Positions 1-6,019 of a DNA stretch of 6,031 nucleotides are shown in pieces. The notes beneath the pieces were generated by a model. It was not told where the DNA came from. It was given only the letters and a program-made list of their open reading frames with translations, and searched no databases. Numbering within the stretch: the stretch's first letter is position 1; every line of letters starts with the position of its first letter. A program made the translations under genes and the position numbers. Source of the stretch: Betaproteobacteria bacterium (lineage in GTDB: Bacteria > Pseudomonadota > Gammaproteobacteria > Burkholderiales > Burkholderiaceae_C); NCBI GenBank assembly GCA_009923895.1, contig RFSP01000120.1:1-6031 (forward strand). Reading direction: 5' to 3'.

Positions 1-792
1 AGCTTTGCCAGGCAGCTGGTCAAAGAACAGGGGGGAGACGCCACCACGCAATACCTGTGTCTTTTGGAGGTGGGCGAGCTCATCTCGGGTGGGCAAGCGG
101 GAGCCGACCCGGGTGGTGTGGCGGCCGACATGGTCCGGGAGGCGGCAGCGCAGCTGCTGGCGGAAGACTCTGAATTCATCCGTGCCGACATCAACACTTT
201 CGATGTCAGCGCCCATGTGGGTGATGCACAGGCCGCCGCCGCTTTTCGCAGTGCCTACCGCGATGTGGTCTTGGCCTCAGATTCGCTCAACGCGACCTTG
301 CAGTACCTGCTGCGGGCGATGGGAGAGGGAGCGGGAACGGATTTCGACAAGGTACTCGAATCAACCAAAGCCGCGCTGGGCGCCGACTTGGCTGCTGCGC
401 GCCCCTCCACCGACCGGGTGCGTTTGCAGCACCTCGTCACCGACCTGTATCACCTCAAGGTCATCTCCACGGTGGTCGATCAGTGCACCAAATTAGGGCA
501 AACTCTTCGGACCCGGCACGGTATGGCCCCGTTCAAAGCCACCGAGCTGGCGTCGGATTTGGTCTCGTTGAGCAACGAACGTTGGGTGGATGCCTCGCGT
601 GTGGGCCGTCTGGCGGACCGCTTTGGTGCGGCCCGCCTGCCCAGTGCCAAGGTCGATTTTTTAACCGGAGCTCGAGACAGCCTGCGCCAGCTCCCGCCCT
701 TGGTGTTTTCCAGCCCTGAATCCCGGCAGTCCTTGCTCGATGCGGCGCAAACGGCCATTGACGACGCCATCGGGGCGGAGGAGGGCGGATGA
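1..792 (+). CDS. sctW: T3SS gatekeeper SctW (YopN family) with fused C-terminal TyeA domain, 5'-partial
   Basis: The frame is open from base 1, so the N-terminus lies outside the window; 263 residues are visible. A YopN+TyeA protein is about 385 residues, so roughly 120 are missing. Visible residues 1 to about 170 fit the helical HrpJ/YopN region. From about residue 178 the sequence follows TyeA closely: a helix ending in SNERW, then VGRLADRFG, then a segment with LPPLVFSSPESRQSLLDAAQ and an acidic AIDDAIGAEEGG end. Yersinia TyeA has the matching landmarks DKRW, FPLGVFSDEEQRQNLL and AIDMAIESEEE. In the family, this complex blocks late-effector export until translocators are released or a host cell is contacted, acting in the cytoplasm at the export gate. 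Here YopN and TyeA parts form one chain with no stop between them. The stop overlaps the next start (ATGA), which indicates translational coupling. Family assignment is strong; the true start cannot be seen. Confidence 0.9.
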   Translation, partial: SFARQLVKEQGGDATTQYLCLLEVGELISGGQAGADPGGVAADMVREAAAQLLAEDSEFIRADINTFDVSAHVGDAQAAAAFRSAYRDVVLASDSLNATLQYLLRAMGEGAGTDFDKVLESTKAALGADLAAARPSTDRVRLQHLVTDLYHLKVISTVVDQCTKLGQTLRTRHGMAPFKATELASDLVSLSNERWVDASRVGRLADRFGAARLPSAKVDFLTGARDSLRQLPPLVFSSPESRQSLLDAAQTAIDDAIGAEEGG

Positions 793-1205
793 AGGCCGAG
801 TTTGCTGTGGCGGAATTTGGGCGCGCGGTGGGCGTGGAGCAGCTGTCTTTGCATCCGCTGGGGCACGTGCGCTTGGGTTTGCCCGAGGGCGATTGGCTCA
901 CGCTCGAAGAAGTGGCCGAGGAGTTGCTGGTCAGCCTGGTGGTGCTCAGCCCCCACCTGGCGGAGGTGGCGTTGCTGCAAGCCTTGCAATTGTGCGAGGC
1001 ACGAATGGCGGCGTCGGATCGGGTGTTTCAGGTGGGGGTGCGCGGAGATGGTTTGGACACCTGCCTGATCTTGGTCACGCGGCTGCCCAGCGAGGGCACC
1101 AGCGCAGCCCAGATCATGAGGGCCGTGGAAGACTGTGTGCAGTGGGTCGGGCGATGGCGGTCCATGGGGGCTGACAGTGGTTCCGGCACGGCAAGCTGGC
1201 GGTAG
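789..1205 (+). CDS. sycN: SycN-like class I T3SS chaperone for SctW
   Basis: A 138-residue protein, close to SycN (about 123). The ATG overlaps the sctW stop (ATGA) and is preceded by a GGAGGAGGG Shine-Dalgarno stretch at 777-785, which supports this start. The layout is that of CesT/SycN-type secretion chaperones: an N-terminal helix containing FGRAVGV, a beta strand HVRLGL, a long leucine/alanine-rich helix around residues 39-76, then strands VFQVGVRG and TCLILVTRL and a C-terminal helix ending in CVQWVGRW. In Yersinia, SycN pairs with YscB to bind the YopN N-terminus; by position between sctW and sctX this gene should do the same job. No YscB homologue is visible, so the partner is either elsewhere or the protein acts as a homodimer. 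The last 12 or so residues (Gly/Ser-rich) look like an extension beyond the fold. Class I chaperones diverge quickly, so the call rests on size, fold pattern and synteny. Confidence 0.78.
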   Translation: MKAEFAVAEFGRAVGVEQLSLHPLGHVRLGLPEGDWLTLEEVAEELLVSLVVLSPHLAEVALLQALQLCEARMAASDRVFQVGVRGDGLDTCLILVTRLPSEGTSAAQIMRAVEDCVQWVGRWRSMGADSGSGTASWR

Positions 1206-1233
1206 GGCACTGGTGGTAGGGCACAGGAGGTAG
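1201..1233 (+). repeat. 14-nt tandem repeat (2.4 copies) at the sycN stop, giving TAG in all three frames
   Basis: Two 14-nt units, GGTAGGGCACTGGT (1201-1214) and GGTAGGGCACAGGA (1215-1228), match at 12 of 14 positions and are followed by a third partial copy GGTAG (1229-1233). Because 14 is not a multiple of three, the TAG triplets at 1203, 1217 and 1231 fall in three different reading frames. The first ends sycN and the third is in frame with sctX just upstream of its start. The junction of units two and three also creates the AGGAGG at 1225-1230 that serves sctX. It probably arose by slippage duplication. Confidence 0.8.
1225..1230 (+). promoter_or_regulatory. Shine-Dalgarno of sctX with unusually long spacing
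   Basis: AGGAGG, a full anti-16S match, lies 12 nt before the sctX ATG at 1243, beyond the usual 5-9 nt. An in-frame TAG at 1231 rules out any upstream in-frame start and the triplets between are not start codons, so the ATG at 1243 is the first possible start. The long spacing may lower initiation. Confidence 0.6.
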
Positions 1234-1242
1234 CATTCGGCC

Positions 1243-1653
1243 ATGGACTTGGTATCGCGCCTAAAAGATTTCTACGGGTTTGCCTCGGGGCTGTATGGCG
1301 GCATTGCGCGCAAAGAGCACTTTGACGCCACAGCCATTTTTGGCAACGCCACGCAACTGCTGCCCCAAGAGCTGGACGTTGAAGGATTGGTCAATCCCTT
1401 GGGGTTAGGCACCGGCACGGACGCTGCGCTGTCCAAATGGGCCATGCCCGAATTGTCTTCCATGCAGTTGAGTACGCCCTTGGGTTTTATCGGCGCCATC
1501 GAGAATGGCTTGGTGTCTTTGCGCCAGGCCGAGAAAGCCCTTCAGGATCCGGCGCAGTCGGCTTTGGTCAAACAAGGTTTGCGCGAGCTGTCCCAATTTC
1601 ACGCCAACGCCATGTTGGGATGGGAAACCGCCAATGCCTTGCGCCAGGGCTAA
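1243..1653 (+). CDS. sctX: T3SS export protein SctX (YscX family)
   Basis: A 136-residue protein, slightly longer than Yersinia YscX (122). YscX-type proteins are early-exported components found in Ysc-type systems; they bind their chaperone YscY and the two act with the export gate SctV, being needed for export of needle and inner rod. The N-terminal half is rich in small and polar residues, consistent with an export signal. The C-terminal half is helical, with a heptad-like stretch around residues 85-112 and a final segment RELSQFHANAMLGWETANAL, in the region where YscY binds in the family. Position directly before sctY and after sycN is exactly that of yscX in Yersinia, which carries much of the weight because overall similarity to YscX is low. 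The stop is 3 nt before the sctY start. Confidence 0.82.
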   Translation: MDLVSRLKDFYGFASGLYGGIARKEHFDATAIFGNATQLLPQELDVEGLVNPLGLGTGTDAALSKWAMPELSSMQLSTPLGFIGAIENGLVSLRQAEKALQDPAQSALVKQGLRELSQFHANAMLGWETANALRQG

Positions 1654-1656
1654 AAC

Positions 1657-2013
1657 GTGAGCGTGTCGGCCGATCAACGTGACGCGATCCTGCTGGTGGG
1701 GCGTCTCTTTGCTCTGCATGGTTTTGCAGACAAAGGGGTGCGGATTGTGGGCGCTTTGGATGTGATTCATCCCGACGACCCCGACACCCTTCGCGCGTTG
1801 GCGTGGACGCAATCCAAGGCCACCTTGCCACAACAGGCGTTGTCTACTTTGGACCGCTTGGCTGCGCTGGGCCACATCGATCAGGGGTTTCATTTGATGC
1901 GCTCACAAGTGCTTTCGCAGCTGGATCGATACGAGGAAGCGGCTGCGTCCATGCGCGCTTACTTGGAGGGTCTGGATCCCAAGCTGCCTGGCGTGCGGGT
2001 GAAGTCGTCATGA
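1657..2013 (+). CDS. sctY: TPR-type chaperone SctY (YscY family), partner of SctX
   Basis: A 118-residue protein, near the size of YscY (114). The GTG at 1657 is chosen because AGGG at 1646-1649 lies 7 nt upstream; an in-frame GTG at 1663 would be 13 nt away. The chain reads as three TPR-like helical hairpins: residues about 8-38 (LLVGRLFALHGFADKGVRIV), 43-72 (DTLRALAWTQSKATLPQQAL) and 79-108 (QGFHLMRSQVLSQLDRYEEAA). Residues 7-42 align by pattern with YscY (RQQEFLLLNGWLQLQCG in the Yersinia protein). It should bind SctX in the cytoplasm and bring it to SctV. YscG, the needle chaperone, has a similar TPR fold, so fold alone does not separate the two; the position between sctX and sctV points to SctY. 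The stop overlaps the sctV start (ATGA). Confidence 0.85.
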   Translation: MSVSADQRDAILLVGRLFALHGFADKGVRIVGALDVIHPDDPDTLRALAWTQSKATLPQQALSTLDRLAALGHIDQGFHLMRSQVLSQLDRYEEAAASMRAYLEGLDPKLPGVRVKSS

Positions 2014-4112
2014 ACGCCTTGCAACAGCAATTGCAGCGCCTGGCCCTGGCGGCCGCTCAGCGCAACGATGTGGTGCTGGCGGTGATGCTGGTGGCGATCA
2101 TCTTCATGATGATTTTGCCGCTGCCCACGCTTGTGGTCGACGCGCTGATCGGTTTGAACATGACGATCTCTGCGGTGCTGTTGATGGTGGCCATGTACCT
2201 GCCGTCCCCGCTCGCGTTTTCATCGTTCCCGTCGGTGTTGTTGGTGACCACGCTATTCCGGCTGGGCATCTCCATCGCCACCACGCGGCTGATTCTGTTG
2301 CAGGCCGACGCCGGTCACATCATTGATACCTTCGGCAATTTTGTGGTGGGCGGCAACTTGGTGGTGGGCTTGGTGGTCTTCTTGATCCTCACCATCGTGC
2401 AGTTTGTGGTCATCACCAAAGGTGCCGAACGTGTGGCCGAAGTGGCTGCACGTTTCTCACTGGACGCCATGCCCGGCAAGCAAATGTCCATCGACGGAGA
2501 CATGCGAGCCGGCACGATCGACATGGACGAAGCCAAGCGCCGCCGTCGCATTGTTGAAAAAGAAAGTCAGCTTTACGGTGCCATGGATGGCGCCATGAAG
2601 TTCGTCAAGGGCGATGCCATTGCCGGGCTCATCATCGTGGCCGTGAACCTGTTGGGTGGGTTGCTGATCGGTGTCATGCAAAGGGGCATGCCGGCGGGCA
2701 AGGCCATGCAGACCTACTCGATTCTCTCCATCGGCGATGGCTTGATCTCGCAGATCCCAGCGCTGTTCATCTCGATTTGTGCGGGCATCATGGTCACCCG
2801 CGTGCAGTCTGACGAGGGAGAAGGGCCGAGCAACGTCGGCAAGGACATCGGCTCGCAGGTGCTCACCCAGCCCAAGGCCTTGGTCATTGGGGGCTGCATT
2901 GCTCTGGGCATGGGCCTGATTCCGGGCATGCCCACGCCAGTCTTTTTGTTGTTGGGGCTCCCGCTCATCGGCATGGGGCTGGCCATGCGCCCGCGTCCCA
3001 CCGTCGACGGGGCGGCCCAAATCATCAACGCCAAGCCGGGTTTGCAGCCCGCTTCAGGAGCCATCAAGCCCGCACGCAACGACGGCACCGACGACTTCAT
3101 TCCCACGGTGCCCCTGATCCTGGATGTGTTTGAGGGCTTGGACAAAATCATCGATCCGGCCGTGGTCAACGAAGAGCTCATCAAGATTCGGCGGGCCCTG
3201 TACTTTGACCTGGGCGTGCCGTTCCCCGGAATTCAGCTGCGTTACAACGATCGGTTGTCGGCCGAGACCTACCAGATTGTCTTGTCGGAAGTCCCCGTGG
3301 CCCAGGGCCGGCTGCGACCCGACTGGATCTTGGTGATGGAGCCCGAGCAAACCCTCAAGTCGCTCAACATCACGTACGAGAAAGACAAGCCCTTCTTACC
3401 GGGCATTGAGACGCTGTGGGCACCGGCCAAGATGGCCGATTTGCTGGGCAAGGCCGGTTTGAATTACAAAATCCCAAGCCAAATCGTTTCTTTTCACCTG
3501 GCCAGCGTGCTGCGCAAATACTCCACCGAGTTCATTGGGGTGCAAGAGACCAAGTTCCTGCTCAGCGCCATGGAGCAGCGGTTTCCCGACTTGGTCAAAG
3601 AGGCCATGCGTGTGATGCCCACACAAAAGATTGGCGAGGTGCTGCAACGCCTGGTGTCTGAAGACATCTCCATCCGCAACCTGCGCACCATCTTGGAAGC
3701 CCTGGTGGAGTGGGGCCAAAAAGAAAAGGACTCGGTGCTCTTGACCGAATACGTGCGCGGTGCACTCAAGCGCCACATCAGCTTCAAGTATTCGGCGGGG
3801 CAGAATATGTTGCCGGCCTACTTGTTGGCGCCCAAGGTGGAAGAGTCGGTGCGCTCAGCCATCCGGCAGACCTCGGCCGGCAGTTATTTGGCCATGGACC
3901 CGGCCGCCAGCAAGAAACTGGTGGAAGCCATCAAGAAGAGCGTGGGCACGCTGCCGGCGGTTGGGCAAAAGCCCGTGCTCTTGGCCTCCATGGACATCCG
4001 CCGTTACATGCGCAGGCTGATCGAGCAAGAACTGCACGAGCTGCAGGTCATCTCCTATCAAGAGTTGACTCCTGATGTCAACATTCAACCGCTGGCCAGG
4101 ATCGATTTGTGA
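2010..4112 (+). CDS. sctV: T3SS major export gate protein SctV (LcrD/FHIPEP family)
   Basis: A complete 700-residue protein, matching LcrD/YscV (about 704). The ATG at 2010 is chosen since it overlaps the sctY stop and gives the standard N-terminus; the frame stays open further upstream but that part lies inside sctY. The first 330 or so residues hold about eight hydrophobic segments (roughly 21-36, 41-62, 72-96, 110-134, 203-222, 238-262, 290-306, 308-326). Family hallmarks are present: LFRLGISIATTRLILL at 82-97 and the cytoplasmic FHIPEP loop at about 148-180 (RFSLDAMPGKQMSIDGD, then AKRRRR). The soluble C-terminal part from about residue 360 begins FIPTVPLILDVF and should form the cytoplasmic nonameric ring that receives chaperone-substrate complexes, SctW and SctX-SctY. 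It sits in the inner membrane within the SctD ring and uses the proton motive force. No defect is seen. Confidence 0.97.
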   Translation: MNALQQQLQRLALAAAQRNDVVLAVMLVAIIFMMILPLPTLVVDALIGLNMTISAVLLMVAMYLPSPLAFSSFPSVLLVTTLFRLGISIATTRLILLQADAGHIIDTFGNFVVGGNLVVGLVVFLILTIVQFVVITKGAERVAEVAARFSLDAMPGKQMSIDGDMRAGTIDMDEAKRRRRIVEKESQLYGAMDGAMKFVKGDAIAGLIIVAVNLLGGLLIGVMQRGMPAGKAMQTYSILSIGDGLISQIPALFISICAGIMVTRVQSDEGEGPSNVGKDIGSQVLTQPKALVIGGCIALGMGLIPGMPTPVFLLLGLPLIGMGLAMRPRPTVDGAAQIINAKPGLQPASGAIKPARNDGTDDFIPTVPLILDVFEGLDKIIDPAVVNEELIKIRRALYFDLGVPFPGIQLRYNDRLSAETYQIVLSEVPVAQGRLRPDWILVMEPEQTLKSLNITYEKDKPFLPGIETLWAPAKMADLLGKAGLNYKIPSQIVSFHLASVLRKYSTEFIGVQETKFLLSAMEQRFPDLVKEAMRVMPTQKIGEVLQRLVSEDISIRNLRTILEALVEWGQKEKDSVLLTEYVRGALKRHISFKYSAGQNMLPAYLLAPKVEESVRSAIRQTSAGSYLAMDPAASKKLVEAIKKSVGTLPAVGQKPVLLASMDIRRYMRRLIEQELHELQVISYQELTPDVNIQPLARIDL

Positions 4113-5404
4113 CCATGGCTGGGCCTGAACTGCGAGTGCTGGGCGGTGCGCACCAAGGGGCGAGCGTGCCCCTGCCGTCGCTGGGGGCCTCGCTGACGCT
4201 TGGGCACGACCCCGACAACGACGTGATTTTGCAAGACGCCCCCTTTGCCTCGGGCACCTGGCGAAGCACGGTCAAAGGGGGTTTGTGGCGCGATGAATCG
4301 GGTGAATATCTGGTCACCTTGGGGCAAGGCCTGCGCTTTGGCGCATTGACTTTGGCCGTGTGCCTCCCGGCGGACCCCTGGGAACTGGAGCCGTTGTACG
4401 GTTGGGCGGTGGACAACCCGGTGACGGCTGCCGATCAGACCCGCGAGCCAGAGGCTTTGGATCCGTCATCAACGATGGATGCAGCGCCAGGGGAGCCACG
4501 GGTGCAAGAGGTGCCCAGCGAATCGCACGCAGACGACATTCGCCTTGATCCCGAGCTCGAAACCGCATCGCCTCAAAAGGCAAAGCCGCCTGCCGTCATG
4601 GCGGGCCGCCCGCAGAATGGCTTTCGCTCCATGGGAACTTGGACCAGGGTGGCCGTTGCGGGTGTGATGGTCATGGCGGCGGGGTGGTTGACCTTCTCCT
4701 GGCTTGAGACTCCTTCCCCCACAGCTTTGGCGTCTAAAGGGCGGCTGGCCACAGCGTCTACACAAGCCGCCGCTTCAACCCCTGCGAGGGCCGCCGTGGA
4801 CGCCAACACGGTCAAAGCCGTGGCGCAAGCGGTCAAAGCGTTGGGGACCCCAGGCGAAGTCAAAGCGGCCCTCTATGCCGGGGGGCGCATCCAACTGTCG
4901 GGCGTGGTGGACAACGACGAGAACATGGAGCGCATCGTGAGAGCCGCCGCCGCAGTGACCCCGCTGCTCAAGTTGTCTTTGATGACCCAAGGAGAGTTCG
5001 CACAAAGGGTCAAGGCCCTGGGCGCGACTTTGCCTGACGGGGCGAGCCTGCGCAGCGAGCCCTTGGGGGTGGTGATCATTGCGGGCACGGTGAGCGATGA
5101 CACCACCATGGACAATGTTCGCTCTTTGGTGGCCGAGGAATTTCCCATGGCCAGCCGTGTGGTCACAGAACTGATGACCGCCCAGCAAAGGGCGGAGCTT
5201 GAGGCCAAGGCGCTGGCGGCCCGCACCCCGAAAGTACCCGAGCTGTCTGCGGTGGTGAGCGGCAGCAAGCCGTATGTGGTGCTTCCTGACGGTCAAAAAA
5301 TTCAGCCCGGAGGGCTGGTGATGGGCTTGCGGGTGGCCTCCATCAGTGCCGATGCGGTGATCTTCGAAGACGCTTCTGGGGCAAGGTTCAAATGGACACG
5401 CTGA
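4109..5404 (+). CDS. sctD: T3SS inner-membrane ring protein SctD (YscD family)
   Basis: A complete 431-residue protein, like YscD (about 419). The GTG at 4109 overlaps the sctV stop and has AGGA at 4098-4101, 7 nt upstream; an ATG two codons later (4115) is the alternative. Domains in order: an N-terminal FHA-like domain (about 6-90) with LGHDPDNDVILQD in the place of the FHA GR..N..D strand; a Pro/Glu/Asp-rich cytoplasmic linker (about 100-175); one membrane helix (about 181-199, VAVAGVMVMAAGWLTFSWL); and a periplasmic part with BON/ring-building modules (about 230-300 and 305-365) and a C-terminal strand-rich end (about 376-431). In the family, SctD forms the outer of the two inner-membrane rings, binds SctJ and contacts the SctC secretin. 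The FHA Arg is His here and the SxxH loop is not seen, so phosphothreonine binding is unlikely, as usual for SctD. The 3' end overlaps sctE by 13 nt. Confidence 0.93.
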   Translation: MTMAGPELRVLGGAHQGASVPLPSLGASLTLGHDPDNDVILQDAPFASGTWRSTVKGGLWRDESGEYLVTLGQGLRFGALTLAVCLPADPWELEPLYGWAVDNPVTAADQTREPEALDPSSTMDAAPGEPRVQEVPSESHADDIRLDPELETASPQKAKPPAVMAGRPQNGFRSMGTWTRVAVAGVMVMAAGWLTFSWLETPSPTALASKGRLATASTQAAASTPARAAVDANTVKAVAQAVKALGTPGEVKAALYAGGRIQLSGVVDNDENMERIVRAAAAVTPLLKLSLMTQGEFAQRVKALGATLPDGASLRSEPLGVVIIAGTVSDDTTMDNVRSLVAEEFPMASRVVTELMTAQQRAELEAKALAARTPKVPELSAVVSGSKPYVVLPDGQKIQPGGLVMGLRVASISADAVIFEDASGARFKWTR

Positions 5405-5610
5405 ACGCCGAGAACTTGGTGGAAGGCTTGCGGGGCCCCGAGTCGCAGCAGCTTCGCGCCCGGTTGGTCGATCGGCTCAAGGATTTGGAGATTCGACTCC
5501 AAGCCGAGGCCGCCATAGGCACACCGACCACGGAGTTTCGGCAGTTGCAGGCAGCCTTGTTGGCAGTGCGCGCGGGTTTGGATACACTGCACAGGTTGGA
5601 GCCACTTTAA
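5392..5610 (+). CDS. sctE: Needle co-chaperone SctE (YscE/PscE family)
   Basis: A 72-residue protein, close to YscE (66). It starts inside the sctD 3' end (13-nt overlap) with AAGG at 5383-5386 as a modest ribosome binding site. The sequence is a two-helix hairpin: residues about 18-38 (ESQQLRARLVDRLKDLEIRL) and about 48-69 (FRQLQAALLAVRAGLDTLHR), joined by a short turn with Gly, Thr and Pro. This is the YscE/PscE shape, in which the hairpin packs on YscG/PscG and together they hold the SctF monomer soluble in the cytoplasm. The sctD-sctE-sctF order matches yscD-yscE-yscF. The usual third member, sctG, would follow sctF but is not seen before the terminator. Such short proteins give weak similarity, so the call relies on fold pattern and synteny. 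Confidence 0.8.
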   Translation: MDTLNAENLVEGLRGPESQQLRARLVDRLKDLEIRLQAEAAIGTPTTEFRQLQAALLAVRAGLDTLHRLEPL

Positions 5611-5640
5611 GGGGGCTCTCGCCTACGCCCCATTGAGTGG
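5602..5640 (+). other. Imperfect stem-loop spanning the sctE stop and sctE-sctF gap
   Basis: CCACT at 5602-5606 is complementary to AGTGG at 5636-5640, and inside it GGGG at 5611-5614 pairs with CCCC at 5628-5631 (or GGGGC 5612-5616 with GCCCC 5627-5631). Between them lie one wobble, one A-T pair and two mismatches. The loop has 10-13 nt and no U-tract follows, so it is not a terminator. It sits 19 nt before the sctF Shine-Dalgarno and contains the sctE TAA. It may be an mRNA processing or stabilising element that raises needle expression; function is inference. Confidence 0.45.
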
Positions 5641-5658
5641 GATTTGTTGACCGGCCGT

Positions 5659-5662
5659 GGAG
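5659..5662 (+). promoter_or_regulatory. Ribosome binding site deciding the sctF start
   Basis: GGAG (within GTGGAGAA) lies 7 nt before the ATG at 5670. It favours that ATG over the in-frame GTG at 5637, which lacks a site at proper spacing and would add eleven residues not typical of needle proteins. Confidence 0.7.
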
Positions 5663-5669
5663 AATTTCG

Positions 5670-5912
5670 ATGATTGACGCCAGCAATGCCTTGACCTTCG
5701 ACTACATCAACAACACGGTTTTGTCGGCCCTGCAAAGCCGTGAAGTCCAACTGCGGTCTGCCATCGAGAAATCGGGCAACAACCCCAGCACGGTCCAGTT
5801 GTTGGATTTGCAGCAACAAGTGCAACAGTGGACCATGATGGCCCAAATTCAGGGCACCTTGGCCAAGGAAATCAGTGACGCCATGAAGGGTGTCATTCAA
5901 AAAGCGGGATGA
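5670..5912 (+). CDS. sctF: T3SS needle subunit SctF (YscF family)
   Basis: An 80-residue protein; YscF has 87. The C-terminal half carries the needle signature: NNPSTVQLLDLQQQVQQW, then a helix ending in DAMKGVIQKAG, against YscF NPALLADLQHSINKW and DLMQGILQKFP. The P-S/T-(x)-L-x-D-L-Q turn, the single Trp (residue 51) and the terminal helix are those of needle subunits, which form a helix-turn-helix and polymerise into the extracellular needle. The N-terminal region is about seven residues shorter than in YscF and begins MIDASNALTFDYINN. The start at 5670 has a good Shine-Dalgarno and gives a normal length. It is the last gene before the terminator and lies 59 nt after sctE, the largest gap in the operon, so its translation may be set separately, as fits a protein needed in many copies. 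Identification is firm. Confidence 0.93.
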   Translation: MIDASNALTFDYINNTVLSALQSREVQLRSAIEKSGNNPSTVQLLDLQQQVQQWTMMAQIQGTLAKEISDAMKGVIQKAG

Positions 5913-5923
5913 ATTTGTCGCTG

Positions 5924-5942
5924 TTGGGCCGAAAGTGCCCAA
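5924..5942 (+). other. Hairpin after the sctF stop
   Basis: TTGGGC at 5924-5929 pairs fully with GCCCAA at 5937-5942. The loop can close further as C5930-G5935 around a GAAA tetraloop, leaving T5936 bulged. There is no U-tract directly after it, so it is not a terminator by itself. Lying 12 nt after the stop codon, it could protect the 3' end of the operon mRNA or act in tandem with the terminator that follows. Confidence 0.5.
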
Positions 5943-5959
5943 CCCCTGACGCCAAATTT

Positions 5960-5987
5960 GGGGCCTTCGGGCCCCTTTCCTTTTTCT
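5960..5987 (+). terminator. Intrinsic terminator ending the T3SS operon
   Basis: GGGGCC (5960-5965), a TTCG tetraloop (5966-5969) and GGCCCC (5970-5975) form a perfect six-pair G+C stem with a highly stable loop, followed by the T-rich tract TTTCCTTTTTCT (5976-5987). It lies 47 nt after the sctF stop and should end transcription of sctW-sctF. The tract is broken by CC, but the stem is very stable. Confidence 0.85.
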
Positions 5988-6019
5988 GCAGGGGGCATGC
6001 GAGGTCGATAGAATGGGCC

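Noticed and set aside
64..792. TTG at 64 as the true start of sctW
   Set aside because: The frame is open to base 1 and the upstream residues continue a helical sequence; the expected family length requires about 120 more residues before the window.
480..1244. A 254-codon open frame on the minus strand opposite sctW and sycN
   Set aside because: It is antisense to two well-supported genes, has low-complexity Pro/Arg/Gln/His content typical of the reverse of G+C-rich coding sequence, and shows no recognisable family.
1405..1893. A 162-codon minus-strand frame across the sctX-sctY joint
   Set aside because: It is a shadow of sctX and sctY with no ribosome binding site or recognisable motif.
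1803..2009. Extending sctV 69 codons upstream to an earlier start
   Set aside because: That stretch is inside sctY in another frame, and its translation does not resemble an SctV N-terminus; the ATG at 2010 gives the standard family length.
2457..3020. A 187-codon minus-strand frame inside sctV
   Set aside because: It is His/Gln/Asp-rich and antisense to the conserved membrane part of sctV, so it is explained as a shadow of that gene.
4811..4867. GTCAAAGC three times within sctD
   Set aside because: The copies are spaced 21 and 27 nt apart, all in frame, and encode repeated Val-Lys-Ala in helical sequence; this is explained by coding and codon preference.
5637..5669. GTG at 5637 as the sctF start
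   Set aside because: No suitably spaced Shine-Dalgarno, and the extra residues do not fit needle proteins; the ATG at 5670 has GGAG 7 nt upstream.
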